DNA from: Ulvibacterium sp965228935
Lineage (GTDB): Bacteria; Bacteroidota; Bacteroidia; Flavobacteriales; Flavobacteriaceae
Direction of reading: 5' to 3'
NCBI RefSeq assembly: GCF_965228935.1
Contig: NZ_OZ245846.1
Span: 1,488,001 to 1,552,000 of the forward strand
DNA length: 64,000 nt
Positions 36,021 to 44,421 of this stretch are shown here, piece by piece. Position numbers and translations under genes: made by a program. The stretch's first letter is position 1, and every line of letters begins with the position of its first letter. The notes beneath the pieces are model-generated. The model saw only the letters and a program-made list of their open reading frames with translations. It ran no database searches and had not been told where the DNA came from.

Positions 36021-36657
36021 TAGGGCTTTTAGAGTTTGGTGGGAGCTCTTCGACTTCCACATCCATCTTTTTTATCTTTTCCCGCAACATTGCCTTAAAA
36101 AAAGCGGCCCTGCTCAAGGGCTCATATTCCTCGACTTCGCCGAGCATGACCAAATCGTCATTACTCGATTTTCGGAAACTATAATTCGCCAGGTTTCCCG
36201 TACGGGTACAGATTGCATGCACTTTGGTCACATATTCCGCAGTGGCCATTAATGCTGGCATCGGCCCAAAGGGGTTTCCCTTAAAATCCATATCGAGCCC
36301 GGCTACCACCACCCGAACACCTTTATTGGCCAAATCGTTACAGACCGTCACTATTTCATCATCAAAGAACTGGGCCTCATCAATTCCAATAACATCACAG
36401 GTATCGGCCAAAATACGAATGTTCGCCGCTGCGGGGACAGGTGTGGAACGGATTTCATTGGCATCGTGGGAAATTACCTTATCCTCATGATACCGATTGT
36501 CCACAATAGGTTTAAATATTTCTACCTTAAGTTTGGCAAACTTCGCACGTTTTAATCTTCGGATAAGTTCCTCGGTCTTACCAGAAAACATGGAGCCGCA
36601 GATGACCTCTATCCAGCCGAATTGTTCTTTGTTATTAACGGTATTTTCGAGAAACAT
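36013..36657 (-). CDS. tdk: Thymidine kinase
   Basis: The 214-residue type II thymidine kinase has the P-loop GSMFSGKTEELIRRL near the start, the Walker B-like VIGIDEAQFFDDE with the catalytic Glu, and the lasso region RTGNLANYSFR, though the zinc cysteines are reduced to one visible Cys (CTRTG). It phosphorylates thymidine in the salvage pathway. Ends overlapping alr, with which it shares a transcript. Confidence 0.95.
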   Translation of the reverse strand: MFLENTVNNKEQFGWIEVICGSMFSGKTEELIRRLKRAKFAKLKVEIFKPIVDNRYHEDKVISHDANEIRSTPVPAAANIRILADTCDVIGIDEAQFFDDEIVTVCNDLANKGVRVVVAGLDMDFKGNPFGPMPALMATAEYVTKVHAICTRTGNLANYSFRKSSNDDLVMLGEVEEYEPLSRAAFFKAMLREKIKKMDVEVEELPPNSKSPNA

Positions 36658-36762
36658 TTTGTAATTTTAGACGAAAATAAGGGGTTTCTTCGTTCCTAAT
36701 TATAGCAAGCATTAAAATTACTAAAAAAGGGACACCTTTTCCGAAAGGATAAAATAAAAGCA

Positions 36763-37452
36763 ATGAAACGAAAATTGAAGGAGGAATTGCGGAAACTGTC
36801 CACGGATATCATTACCTCCAGGGACTTAAAGGAAATTACCGACCTCTACGAAGCGGCCAGAAGTCTTTACGAAAAACTTGCCGTATTGAAGTTTATAGAC
36901 AACGAGTTGAACGATGTGGAAGTGGATGTTTCCAAAAGCACTATGGCCTCCAAGTTTGAAACAATGGCAAATGCCGTGTTGAGTGCCAATTCATCAGTTC
37001 CGGAAAGCAATCCGCATAGCGAGGATATCATGACCCCGGGAATTGATACCATAAAGGACATGGTCTCGGAAATGCCCAATGAGGCGCCGGTAGATGAGGT
37101 TTTGGCCGAATTTATGGCAAAACCGGAATATGTGAAGAACGATAAGGAACTCTTTATGCCTTCCAAAGAGAACGGCGCAAAGCGGGAAACAAGGCCAAAG
37201 TCCCTAAACGACAGATTCGGGAATACGGACATTAAAGTAGATCTCAATGACCGATTGGCCTTTGTGAAACATCTTTTTAATGAGAGTACGGAAGATTTCA
37301 ATAGGGTTATCTCCCAACTGAACACCATAGATTCCGAGGAACGTTCCATTTCCTTTATCACCAACATGGTAAAACCCGATTATAATCATTGGGAAGGGAA
37401 AGAGGAATATGAAAAACGATTTATGGCATTGGTAGGGCGAAGATTTGCTTAA
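36763..37452 (+). CDS. Conserved hypothetical protein, flavobacterial
   Basis: No named domain is recognised. The 229-residue soluble protein has a helical N-terminus rich in Lys/Glu (MKRKLKEELRKLSTDIITSR), an acidic, low-complexity middle, and a well-structured C-terminal region (SLNDRFGNTDIKVDLNDRLAFVKHL...FMALVGRRF) that would carry any conserved function. Cytosolic: no signal peptide or membrane segment. Divergent from tdk. About 250 bp of sequence with no recognisable feature follows. Confidence 0.8.
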   Translation: MKRKLKEELRKLSTDIITSRDLKEITDLYEAARSLYEKLAVLKFIDNELNDVEVDVSKSTMASKFETMANAVLSANSSVPESNPHSEDIMTPGIDTIKDMVSEMPNEAPVDEVLAEFMAKPEYVKNDKELFMPSKENGAKRETRPKSLNDRFGNTDIKVDLNDRLAFVKHLFNESTEDFNRVISQLNTIDSEERSISFITNMVKPDYNHWEGKEEYEKRFMALVGRRFA

Positions 37453-37712
37453 TTCCATGGCCAGGGCCGAAAAGTCTGGACGGGGTGAGGGACTTTAGTA
37501 GAAAAGAACTTCTTTACGATCTGCTTTGAACCTTCCATTGCAGGGGGTTCATCAAAATGCAATTACCAGGCATGTTCCGAACTTGTTTTGGTAAGGGCGG
37601 GAATCCAAACCATAAGATTTCGGTTTTTGACTCTTATATTAAAATAGGACCGACGGAATATCACCATGGTCTTGATATCCGGGATTGTTGATTTCAAGAA
37701 ATATTCTATTCG

Positions 37713-38654
37713 TCAGTCTTCCAAAAACATCTCGAGAAAATGGGGCATCCCATGTAAGTGGTCTATGTGATCTGGGGCACTGTTTCCGGCAAATGATATG
37801 ATAAGAAATTGTCCTTTGCCCGCCTCGCCAATTTGTTGCATGCCTACCGGGCCCCATTTCAATACGGGTTTTCTTGGTATCCCTAAACGGTTGAGAAGCC
37901 AATCTGTGGTTTCCGTAAGGCTGGCAAAAGTTCCCGGAAAAATCTCGGAATGTGTCATCAACATTTTTTTTTCACCCTGGATTGCCTGTTGCGCGTAGTC
38001 CAGAAATCCCGCCAATTTTTCGGTGTTCAACCGACCTCCCTCGGCTAAAGGAGTCGCTTTGGGAACATAATCTGTATGTAGCGCATCGAGGAGCAAAAGC
38101 CCATCAATTCGATGCATTTGTGATTTTAATAGTTCACGAACGGCCCCATAACCCGCACTAAAGGCACTACAATAAATATTGTTGATTCTTTGTATGGATG
38201 ATTTCGATTGTATGACTCTTAATAGGCGGTTAAAGACTTCGACATCTTTAAATGGACTTTCATAGACAGAAGAACCTGAACCCAGATGGACTACTGCCAA
38301 TATCAAGGGTCGATCCGCGTACCGAACGGCATTCATAGGTATATGCGACGCTCCATTGAAATGGATAAGCAAATCCAGGGATTTCATGTTTTCGGCCTTT
38401 GGTGGAAGATATAGTACCACCGATTTTGACAAAACACTATCCAAAACCCATTTTTTGCCCGGAGGCTCGGTTTTCCCAAGCCGTTTGTGGATTCGTATAT
38501 GCTCCTCCATGGGAGAAGGATTCTGCAATCGGGGAGATACAACGTTTTTGGGAATCCCGGAACAGGCCGAGGCCAGGAATATACCGCATATTATCCAACC
38601 ATATAGTATGAACTGTAGACTGGATTTCTTAAAAGGCAAGACTTTGGTATACAT
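37713..38654 (-). CDS. Putative lipoprotein with alpha/beta-hydrolase-like fold
   Basis: From the Met at 38654 the product is 313 residues, with a membrane/lipoprotein signal (LYGWIICGIFLASACSG). LLIHFNGASHIP, the elbow-like CSAFSAGYGAVRELL and DALHTDYVP look like pieces of an alpha/beta hydrolase in which Ser is in FSAGYG; a C-terminal HIDHLHGMPHF could supply His. The substrate is unknown. The frame could start 50 residues earlier at 38804, but that would overlap rsmI on the other strand and lose the signal. Confidence 0.8.
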   Translation of the reverse strand: MYTKVLPFKKSSLQFILYGWIICGIFLASACSGIPKNVVSPRLQNPSPMEEHIRIHKRLGKTEPPGKKWVLDSVLSKSVVLYLPPKAENMKSLDLLIHFNGASHIPMNAVRYADRPLILAVVHLGSGSSVYESPFKDVEVFNRLLRVIQSKSSIQRINNIYCSAFSAGYGAVRELLKSQMHRIDGLLLLDALHTDYVPKATPLAEGGRLNTEKLAGFLDYAQQAIQGEKKMLMTHSEIFPGTFASLTETTDWLLNRLGIPRKPVLKWGPVGMQQIGEAGKGQFLIISFAGNSAPDHIDHLHGMPHFLEMFLED

Positions 38655-38797
38655 ATTGGAAAAATAGAAAAATACCGGAGCATCAAAAAATGTAAATTCA
38701 TTAAAATGAAAATTTATCCTACGATTTGGGAAGCCTGTCATTACTATAGATTTCCCTACTTTTAAATCGCCTTTTGGAACAGAAATCATAAAGCACA

Positions 38798-39469
38798 ATG
38801 GCAAAACTTTATTTAATACCCACGCCCATCGGCAATCTGGAAGATATGACCCTAAGGAGCTTGCGCATTTTGAAGGAGGTAGATACCATACTGGCCGAGG
38901 ATACCCGAACCAGTGGGAAGCTGTTACAACATTATAACGTTACCACCCCAATGCAGTCCCATCACATGCATAATGAGCATAGGACTGTGGATGCCCTCAT
39001 CAAGAGAATGTTGTCCGGAGAAACCATTGCCCTTATTTCCGATGCGGGTACACCGGCTATCTCAGATCCCGGGTTTTTATTGACCCGGGCCTGTATTGAA
39101 AATGAAATCGCGGTGGAATGTCTTCCGGGAGCTACCGCCTTGATACCGGCATTGGTGAATAGTGGACTTCCCAATGACAAATTTGTTTTCGAGGGATTTC
39201 TTCCCGTAAAGAAAGGCCGCCAGACCCGATTAAAGCTTTTGGCCGAGGAGACCCGTACCATGGTATTCTATGAATCGCCCCATAAACTGGTAAAGACCTT
39301 GACCCAGTTCGTGGAGTATTTCGGGAAAGATCGCGCCGTTTCCGTTTCCCGGGAACTGACCAAAATGTATGAGGAAACAATACGGGGAACGGCAGCCGAG
39401 GTTTTAGCATATTACTCCGAGAGGCCGCCCAAAGGTGAAATAGTTATTGTAGTCGCTGGAAAAAAGTAG
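38798..39469 (+). CDS. rsmI: 16S rRNA (cytidine1402-2'-O)-methyltransferase
   Basis: The 223-residue tetrapyrrole-methylase-fold enzyme begins MAKLYLIPTPIGNLEDMTLR, with EDTRTSGKLLQHY, SDAGTPAISDPGFLL and VFYESPHKLVKTL, the usual RsmI signature blocks. It methylates the ribose of C1402 in the ribosome P-site using S-adenosylmethionine. Slightly shorter than the E. coli protein because the extra C-terminal part is missing, which is common in Bacteroidota. Convergent with a Crp-like gene, 4 bp apart. Confidence 0.96.
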   Translation: MAKLYLIPTPIGNLEDMTLRSLRILKEVDTILAEDTRTSGKLLQHYNVTTPMQSHHMHNEHRTVDALIKRMLSGETIALISDAGTPAISDPGFLLTRACIENEIAVECLPGATALIPALVNSGLPNDKFVFEGFLPVKKGRQTRLKLLAEETRTMVFYESPHKLVKTLTQFVEYFGKDRAVSVSRELTKMYEETIRGTAAEVLAYYSERPPKGEIVIVVAGKK

Positions 39470-39473
39470 TACT

Positions 39474-40058
39474 TCAATAGCGGGTGGATTTTCGAAGACG
39501 GCTAAACGTTTCCGGTTTCATATTCAAGTAGGAGGCTAGATATTTTTGTGGAATTACTTGTAGCTCTTTTGGACAGCGTTGCATGAATCGTATATAGCGT
39601 TCTTCCGCCGATAGGGTAAGCAACTCCACCTCGCGATATAGGCGTCCTATAAGGATGTCCCTAAAAAAATGGTGCCCCCAAGTCTGAAAATCCGGATAAA
39701 GCTCGAAGAGGCTCTGGTAGTTTTCCCAATTGATGGCCAGCATTTTGGAAGGTTTTAGGGCTTCCAAAAAAGTAAATGACGGGGTCTTATAGATAAAGGA
39801 ATCGAACACCCCTGAGGGACTTCCGGAATAGGAAAACCCCAAAACCACTTTTTCTCCTCTTTCATTGAGGATATATAGGGCCTGTACACCTTCCAGCACA
39901 AAATAAAAGTAGCGCTCGGTAGTACCCGCTTCGGTAATAAGATCTGATCGATTAAAAGATTTGAGAACCCACAACGAGCGGAATTTTGATTCCTCCTCGG
40001 AACCTAAATGAACCTGAGGGAAAAAGCCTTTCAGTTTTTGATAAGTAGCGTCGTCCAT
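39474..40058 (-). CDS. Crp/Fnr-family protein, short C-terminus
   Basis: This 194-residue cyclic-nucleotide-binding-type protein has an effector domain at about 25-120 (LITEAGTTERYFYFVLEGVQALYI) and a short C-terminal helix-turn-helix (IPQKYLASYLNMKPETFSRLRK). It resembles the many small Crp/Fnr relatives of Bacteroidota that regulate local genes; ligand unknown. Not adjacent to an obvious target; it lies between rsmI and a DinB-type gene on the same strand. Confidence 0.87.
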   Translation of the reverse strand: MDDATYQKLKGFFPQVHLGSEEESKFRSLWVLKSFNRSDLITEAGTTERYFYFVLEGVQALYILNERGEKVVLGFSYSGSPSGVFDSFIYKTPSFTFLEALKPSKMLAINWENYQSLFELYPDFQTWGHHFFRDILIGRLYREVELLTLSAEERYIRFMQRCPKELQVIPQKYLASYLNMKPETFSRLRKSTRY

Positions 40059-40125
40059 GGAAGCTATTTGCCATATGGATTATAAAAATAAGGTTTACTT
40101 AAGTAAAAGTAACCTACTGCCCCCT

Positions 40126-40701
40126 TTAAGATAGCGAATCCAAGGTTTCCTTAATTTGAACAAGGTGCCGCTCCGCGTGGCTCAGCAAAAACTCAAAACA
40201 TTCGGGCAAATAAAAAGTGACGATAGGCCCTATGGCCGAAGAAACTTTGGTTTTTGAGACTTCTTTTTGCCGACTTATAAGAATAGACTGTTTTAAATGA
40301 CCGTATAGCTGGTTGAATTTTTCAAATGTCTCATTGATTTGTTCTTGGCTTAGGTTATTGGGAAAGACGGGTTCAAATTTCCGTAACGTCTTCATTTTCC
40401 ATTTGCGTTTGCCCTCTTTCGGACGTTGCCCCCTAATTATTATCTTTTGCCATGCCCGTGCCTTGAGCACTTCGTTTTCAGTGGTACGTTCCGTTGATTT
40501 TGCTAAGGCTGCATCTATTTTTTCAACATAAAACGTATACGCAATGCTTAAATGTTCGATAATTTCCAAAACACTCCAAGCCTTGGGTGTTGGAGGGGTG
40601 TTCAACTTTGAGATATCCAGTCCCTGAAGTTGGTCTATGGTCTTCATCAAGAGATTCAAGCGTTGAATTTGATTTTCGGACGTAATCAATAAGGGAGGCA
40701 T
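40126..40701 (-). CDS. DinB-family (DUF664-like) protein
   Basis: The protein (191 residues from the Met at 40701, MPPLLITSENQIQRL) is a DinB four-helix-bundle member: WSVLEIIEHLSIAYTFYVEKI near residue 45 carries the first metal-type His, and CFEFLLSHAERHLVQIKETL near the C-terminus has the second pair of His residues. Function unknown; relatives bind metal and detoxify thiol- or damage-related compounds. The frame is open to a Met at 40767. Divergent from the uracil-DNA glycosylase gene. Confidence 0.8.
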   Translation of the reverse strand: MPPLLITSENQIQRLNLLMKTIDQLQGLDISKLNTPPTPKAWSVLEIIEHLSIAYTFYVEKIDAALAKSTERTTENEVLKARAWQKIIIRGQRPKEGKRKWKMKTLRKFEPVFPNNLSQEQINETFEKFNQLYGHLKQSILISRQKEVSKTKVSSAIGPIVTFYLPECFEFLLSHAERHLVQIKETLDSLS

Positions 40702-40837
40702 AACTAAGTGATTTTGTTCGATACAAAAGTCCAACTTTTGCCTTTTGGAAATATTGATTTGTATCAAGAAAAACGAAAAGGGGATTAAGGGTCTTTGTTA
40801 GTTTGTCTTTTGGTTTTCGACAATTTGTTTAATATTC

Positions 40838-41410
40838 ATGGATAATTTACTTGCTGAAATACGGAACTGTGAAGTATGCAAAGCCCATCTGCCCATGGGT
40901 CCGAGGCCTATTATTGCTGCAAATCCGGAATCCAAGATTGCCATAATCGGACAGGCTCCGGGAGCCAAAGTGCATAAAACAGGTATCCCTTGGGATGACC
41001 CCAGTGGAAAGCAATTACGAAATTGGCTGGGCGTTACGGATGCCGTTTTTTATGACGAAAGGAAAATTGCGCTGATCCCTATGGGCTTCTGCTATCCGGG
41101 AAAGGGGAGAAGTGGTGATTTGCCTCCACGGCCGGAGTGCGCCCCTTTGTGGCATACACCGCTCTTTGATCAAATGCCCAACCTACAATTGGTTATCCTA
41201 ATCGGGCAATATGCACAGCGCCATTATTTGGGCGAAAAAATGGAAAAGAATCTGACCAAAACGGTAAGGGCCTATAAAAACTATTTGCCCCGTTATTTTG
41301 TATTGCCCCACCCTTCACCTCGCAACCGATTTTGGTTAAGCAAAAATCTATGGTTTGAAAAAGAGGTTTTGCAAGATTTGAAAGATATTATGCTATCTAT
41401 TAATAGTTAA
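40838..41410 (+). CDS. Uracil-DNA-glycosylase-family protein
   Basis: The 190-residue protein has the UDG superfamily signatures AIIGQAPGAKVHKTGIPWDD (motif 1, followed by PSGKQLRNWLG) and PHPSPRNRFWL (motif 3 with His). Two early cysteines (CEVCKAH) may help to hold metal but the four-Cys iron-sulfur set of family 4 is not evident. It should excise uracil or a related base in repair. Its 3' end overlaps the convergent zinc-ribbon gene by 11 bases. Confidence 0.88.
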   Translation: MDNLLAEIRNCEVCKAHLPMGPRPIIAANPESKIAIIGQAPGAKVHKTGIPWDDPSGKQLRNWLGVTDAVFYDERKIALIPMGFCYPGKGRSGDLPPRPECAPLWHTPLFDQMPNLQLVILIGQYAQRHYLGEKMEKNLTKTVRAYKNYLPRYFVLPHPSPRNRFWLSKNLWFEKEVLQDLKDIMLSINS

Positions 41411-41906
41411 TTTTTGGATTGTTCTTGAGCATTTTTTCAAAATCATTTGCTGTCTTTATTGCATAAACAAGAACAGAAAGTATTAAAACTTTCCAAATAA
41501 TGCCATTAAGCATATTTCTAGGCTCCAAATAAATAGAATAAGCATATATGCCAATTACAAAAATTGTTCCTAAGGTCACACTCGGAATGGGATAATCAGT
41601 AGTCGTGAAACCGCATATAGTGATTAATATACTTAAACCCGCCATTATTACGAAATCACCAATTTCAACCTTTTGTTGATAAAATGAATGAAACTGAAAA
41701 ATGAGAGTTATTAATCCAATGGCAAACAATATCCATTTTGCACGTTGCATGGCATTACTTGCTTCTTGCAGTTTTTCATTTGCCCTGAAAATACCAGAAA
41801 TATGATTTGACTTTTCCTCTTCGGAACCTTCAAAAGGTAGGCCGCAGTTTTGGCATTCCGAAACTCCTGGTTCTCTCTTTGTTTTGCAAAACTCGCAATA
41901 TTGCAT
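41400..41906 (-). CDS. Small membrane protein with N-terminal zinc ribbon
   Basis: The 168-residue product starts with a CxxC...CxxC ribbon (YCEFCKTKREPGVSECQNCG) that faces the cytosol, then has about four hydrophobic segments (LFAIGLITLIFQF; FVIMAGLSILITICGF; LGTIFVIGIYAYSIYL; VLILSVLVYAI). I cannot name the function. Its DNA is more AT-rich than its neighbours, and it overlaps the uracil-DNA-glycosylase gene tail to tail, which could mean recent arrival, though nothing mobile is near. Confidence 0.7.
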   Translation of the reverse strand: MQYCEFCKTKREPGVSECQNCGLPFEGSEEEKSNHISGIFRANEKLQEASNAMQRAKWILFAIGLITLIFQFHSFYQQKVEIGDFVIMAGLSILITICGFTTTDYPIPSVTLGTIFVIGIYAYSIYLEPRNMLNGIIWKVLILSVLVYAIKTANDFEKMLKNNPKINY

Positions 41907-42056
41907 TCTAATCTACTATCGAATCTTAATACTTGACGCCCTATGCTTTTCCTTCTATCAATCACCGTTTACACCAGTTTTATGGTTGTATCATCAACAG
42001 AAGCTCTTTATGGAATTATTCGCTCTACTCGGTAAGCTAAAATAAAAATTTATGTT

Positions 42057-42515
42057 TCAAAGTCCTTTCTTTAAAATCGAAAAATAGACCCAAAGGATAA
42101 AAAACAACTGCAGTGGAATTCTAAACCATAAGTAGGTTATCCCTTTACCATTAAGCTCCCCGGTCTGGTAATTGATGTTCTCCAACGACGCCTTAATGTT
42201 CGCCGGAAGAATTAGGATAAAGAAAACGATTAGGAGCCAAGCTACGGTAACTCTATAGTTAGGAACGAGCAAACCTATGGCGAACCCTATTTCCATGACA
42301 CCGGTGATGTAGACCAATTCTTTTTTGGCCGGAACGAAATTAGGGAGCATTTGTGCCATCCCATCGGTAAAAGCAAAATGACCGATTGCGGTAAATACCA
42401 GCATCGCGGCCATGGCGATTTGTGCTGCCAGGGCCAGGGACAACTGCCCTTTTATAAACTTGATCAGGACTAAGGAAAGCAGAAAAGTTACCAGTAATAC
42501 GAGTAGTGGTTTCAT
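42057..42515 (-). CDS. DoxX-family membrane protein
   Basis: The 152-residue DoxX-like protein has four membrane helices (LLVLLVTFLLSLVLIKFI; MAAMLVFTAIGHFAFTDG; VYITGVMEIGFAIGLLVP; WLLIVFFILILPANI), with the family's short soluble turns between. Relatives take part in redox or thiol stress responses or respond to sulfur compounds; its own role is unknown. Downstream of a Crp/Fnr regulator and an AhpD-like gene on the same strand (45 bp gap), suggesting one stress operon. Confidence 0.87.
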   Translation of the reverse strand: MKPLLVLLVTFLLSLVLIKFIKGQLSLALAAQIAMAAMLVFTAIGHFAFTDGMAQMLPNFVPAKKELVYITGVMEIGFAIGLLVPNYRVTVAWLLIVFFILILPANIKASLENINYQTGELNGKGITYLWFRIPLQLFFILWVYFSILKKGL

Positions 42516-42560
42516 AGGGCAAAGATTCCCATTAAAAAGATGCCGTGCAATGAACCTAGG

Positions 42561-43127
42561 TTAAGAAATCTGTCGTCGAATTCGGCTCAGAGCCTGTGGG
42601 GTAATGCCAATATATGAGGCGATATACTTCAAGGGAATTTCCCGAATCAGTTCAGGCCGTTCCGAAAATAATTCCAAATAGCGTTCTTTGGCCGATTTGT
42701 TCAAAAGCGCCAGTTCGCGTTTGGATTTGATAAGAAATAGGTTTTCGGCATTTTTTCGGCCAATCTCATTACCAATGGCCGTTTCCCTATATATCGTTTG
42801 TAAATCGGTATAACTTACCCGCCAAAGGTTCGTAGGGGTTATGGATTGGATTTGGTAGGTACAGGGGGATTGTGTCAAAAAGGAATCATAGGCGCTCACA
42901 AAACTATGGGCAAAGACAAAACCAAAAGTAAGATCGTTATCAATTTTAGGAATGTACAACCGGACTACTCCAGATTCGATGAAGGACAAATAGTTCTCCG
43001 TAGTTCCTTGTTTGAGGATTACACTGTTTTTGGGGTAATCTTGGAAGACCAGTTTGGATTTAAAGACAAGCCAATCATCATCTGAAAGGGGAGCAAAGGA
43101 TTCCAGATGTTCTCTAATATGCTGCAT
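42561..43127 (-). CDS. Crp/Fnr-family regulator
   Basis: At 188 residues it has a cyclic-nucleotide-binding-like sensor domain (NSVILKQGTTENYLSFIESGVVRLYI) and a C-terminal DNA-binding helix-turn-helix (IPLKYIASYIGITPQALSRIRR). It lacks the Cys set of oxygen-sensing Fnr. It sits between the AhpD-like gene (21 bp before its start) and the DoxX gene, so it is probably the operon's own regulator. Similar in build to the protein at 39474-40058. Confidence 0.9.
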   Translation of the reverse strand: MQHIREHLESFAPLSDDDWLVFKSKLVFQDYPKNSVILKQGTTENYLSFIESGVVRLYIPKIDNDLTFGFVFAHSFVSAYDSFLTQSPCTYQIQSITPTNLWRVSYTDLQTIYRETAIGNEIGRKNAENLFLIKSKRELALLNKSAKERYLELFSERPELIREIPLKYIASYIGITPQALSRIRRQIS

Positions 43128-43148
43128 TTTTAAATTTCCTAGAAACCT

Positions 43149-43751
43149 TTAATACATTTCGCCTCCATGTTTCCCTTTCTCCCAACCGTGTTTTCCCAAA
43201 TACTGTGTGGCACTTTCCAAGGCCCCGTCCTCAATGGAGGTGCCCATGGAATCGTTCCATCGGTTAAGGTAGCCGAATAGGGAAATAACACCCAGCATCT
43301 CTACAATTTCCCCTTCGTTCCAGTGTTCATACAAACGTGCCTTGATTTCGGCATTTACCGCATTGGGTACTTGGGATGCGGCCAGGGAAAAATCCAAGGC
43401 GGCCCGTTCCGCTTTGGAAAAGGCGGGGTGCGTACGGTAATCCCAAATATTGTCCAATTGTTCCTGTTCCGCACCATAACGTTCCGCCGCGCGTATGGCA
43501 TGGGCCTGGCAATAACGGCATCCTGTGGCATTGCTGCTGACCCAGGCGATCATTCGTTTTAGGGCCGAGGTTACCCTGCCTTCATTGGCCATTACGGCCT
43601 TGTTCAGATTGATGAAGGCTTTGGAAATGGCTGGCCTGTGTTGCATGGTCAATACGGAATTGGGACAAAAACCGAGCGTCTCATTGAAGAATTCGGCCAG
43701 TTTTTTGGTTTCGATATCGTGATTGGGATCAAGAGGGATTACTAAGGGCAT
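43149..43751 (-). CDS. AhpD-like carboxymuconolactone decarboxylase-family protein
   Basis: The 200-residue protein matches the peroxidase-related branch of the CMD/AhpD family. The catalytic region SSNATGCRYCQAHAIRAAERYG has the CxxC...H motif that supports alkyl-hydroperoxidase activity, and ALDFSLAASQVPNAVNAEIKARLYEHW follows as in relatives. It should act on peroxides or thiols in the cytosol. It is the first gene of the operon that also carries the Crp/Fnr and DoxX genes and is divergent from osmC. Confidence 0.88.
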   Translation of the reverse strand: MPLVIPLDPNHDIETKKLAEFFNETLGFCPNSVLTMQHRPAISKAFINLNKAVMANEGRVTSALKRMIAWVSSNATGCRYCQAHAIRAAERYGAEQEQLDNIWDYRTHPAFSKAERAALDFSLAASQVPNAVNAEIKARLYEHWNEGEIVEMLGVISLFGYLNRWNDSMGTSIEDGALESATQYLGKHGWEKGKHGGEMY

Positions 43752-43813
43752 ATACTAAATTTTGAATTACAAAATACGAGGTTCGAAATGAGAAAATCCT
43801 AAACATCGAATGT

Positions 43814-43843
43814 TTTGAAAGGCATCTATTTGTCGTACATTTA
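43814..43843 (+). promoter_or_regulatory. Promoter of the osmC gene
   Basis: TTTG (43814-43817), 18 bases, TACATTTA (43836-43843), one mismatch from TAnnTTTG. The -7 box covers the first possible ATG at 43843, which moves the true start to 43867. Confidence 0.5.
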
Positions 43844-43866
43844 TGGTTTACAAGAAACAAAAATTT

Positions 43867-44325
43867 ATGGGTACAACAAATCATATCACGACCAAATGGT
43901 TGGGCAAAATGGCCTTTGAAAGTAATAACCTTTCAGGGCATAGTATAAAAATCGATGCAAGTCCCGATGACGGTGGGGAAGGGGACGGACTCCGCCCCAA
44001 GGCTTTAATGCTTTCCAGTTTGGCAGGATGCTCTGGATTGGATGTAGCGGGACTTTTTAAAAAAATGAAATTGGAAGTAGATGATTTTCATATCGAGACC
44101 ATCGCCAACCTCACGGACGAGCATCCCAAGTACTATGATCAAGTTACCATAGAATACCATTTTTACGGGAACAATCTCAACGAAAAAAAATTGGACCGTG
44201 CCGTAGAGCTTTCCGTTGAAAAGTACTGTGGCGTTATGGAAATGTTCCGGCAGTTTGCGAAGCTGGAAATTAAAACGGTCTTTCACAAAAAATGGAGTCC
44301 GAGGCAAACAATCAAAATTATATAG
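43867..44325 (+). CDS. OsmC/Ohr-family thiol peroxidase
   Basis: The 152-residue protein, from the Met at 43867, is an OsmC-like peroxidase: LAGCSGLDVAGLFKKM has the first catalytic Cys and SVEKYCGVMEMF the second, in the usual Cys pair. GLRPKALMLSSL precedes the first. It reduces organic hydroperoxides in the cytosol. I chose the second Met because the first overlaps the -7 box of the promoter. Divergent from the AhpD-like gene, so this spot is a two-sided peroxide defence. Confidence 0.9.
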   Translation: MGTTNHITTKWLGKMAFESNNLSGHSIKIDASPDDGGEGDGLRPKALMLSSLAGCSGLDVAGLFKKMKLEVDDFHIETIANLTDEHPKYYDQVTIEYHFYGNNLNEKKLDRAVELSVEKYCGVMEMFRQFAKLEIKTVFHKKWSPRQTIKII

Positions 44326-44421
44326 AATATAGTCGATAATTTGAAATAAACGCCTTAACTTACCTTTCAACCAAGTTCCTCCTTTCCGTTTATGTTTGAT
44401 TTTTGTATTTGAATTTTAATC

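Noticed and set aside
36867..37367. A 166-codon frame antisense to the conserved hypothetical gene at 36763
   Set aside because: Plus-strand codon use and the sharp start and stop fit the plus-strand gene better; the antisense translation is Ser/Leu-rich without any known fold.
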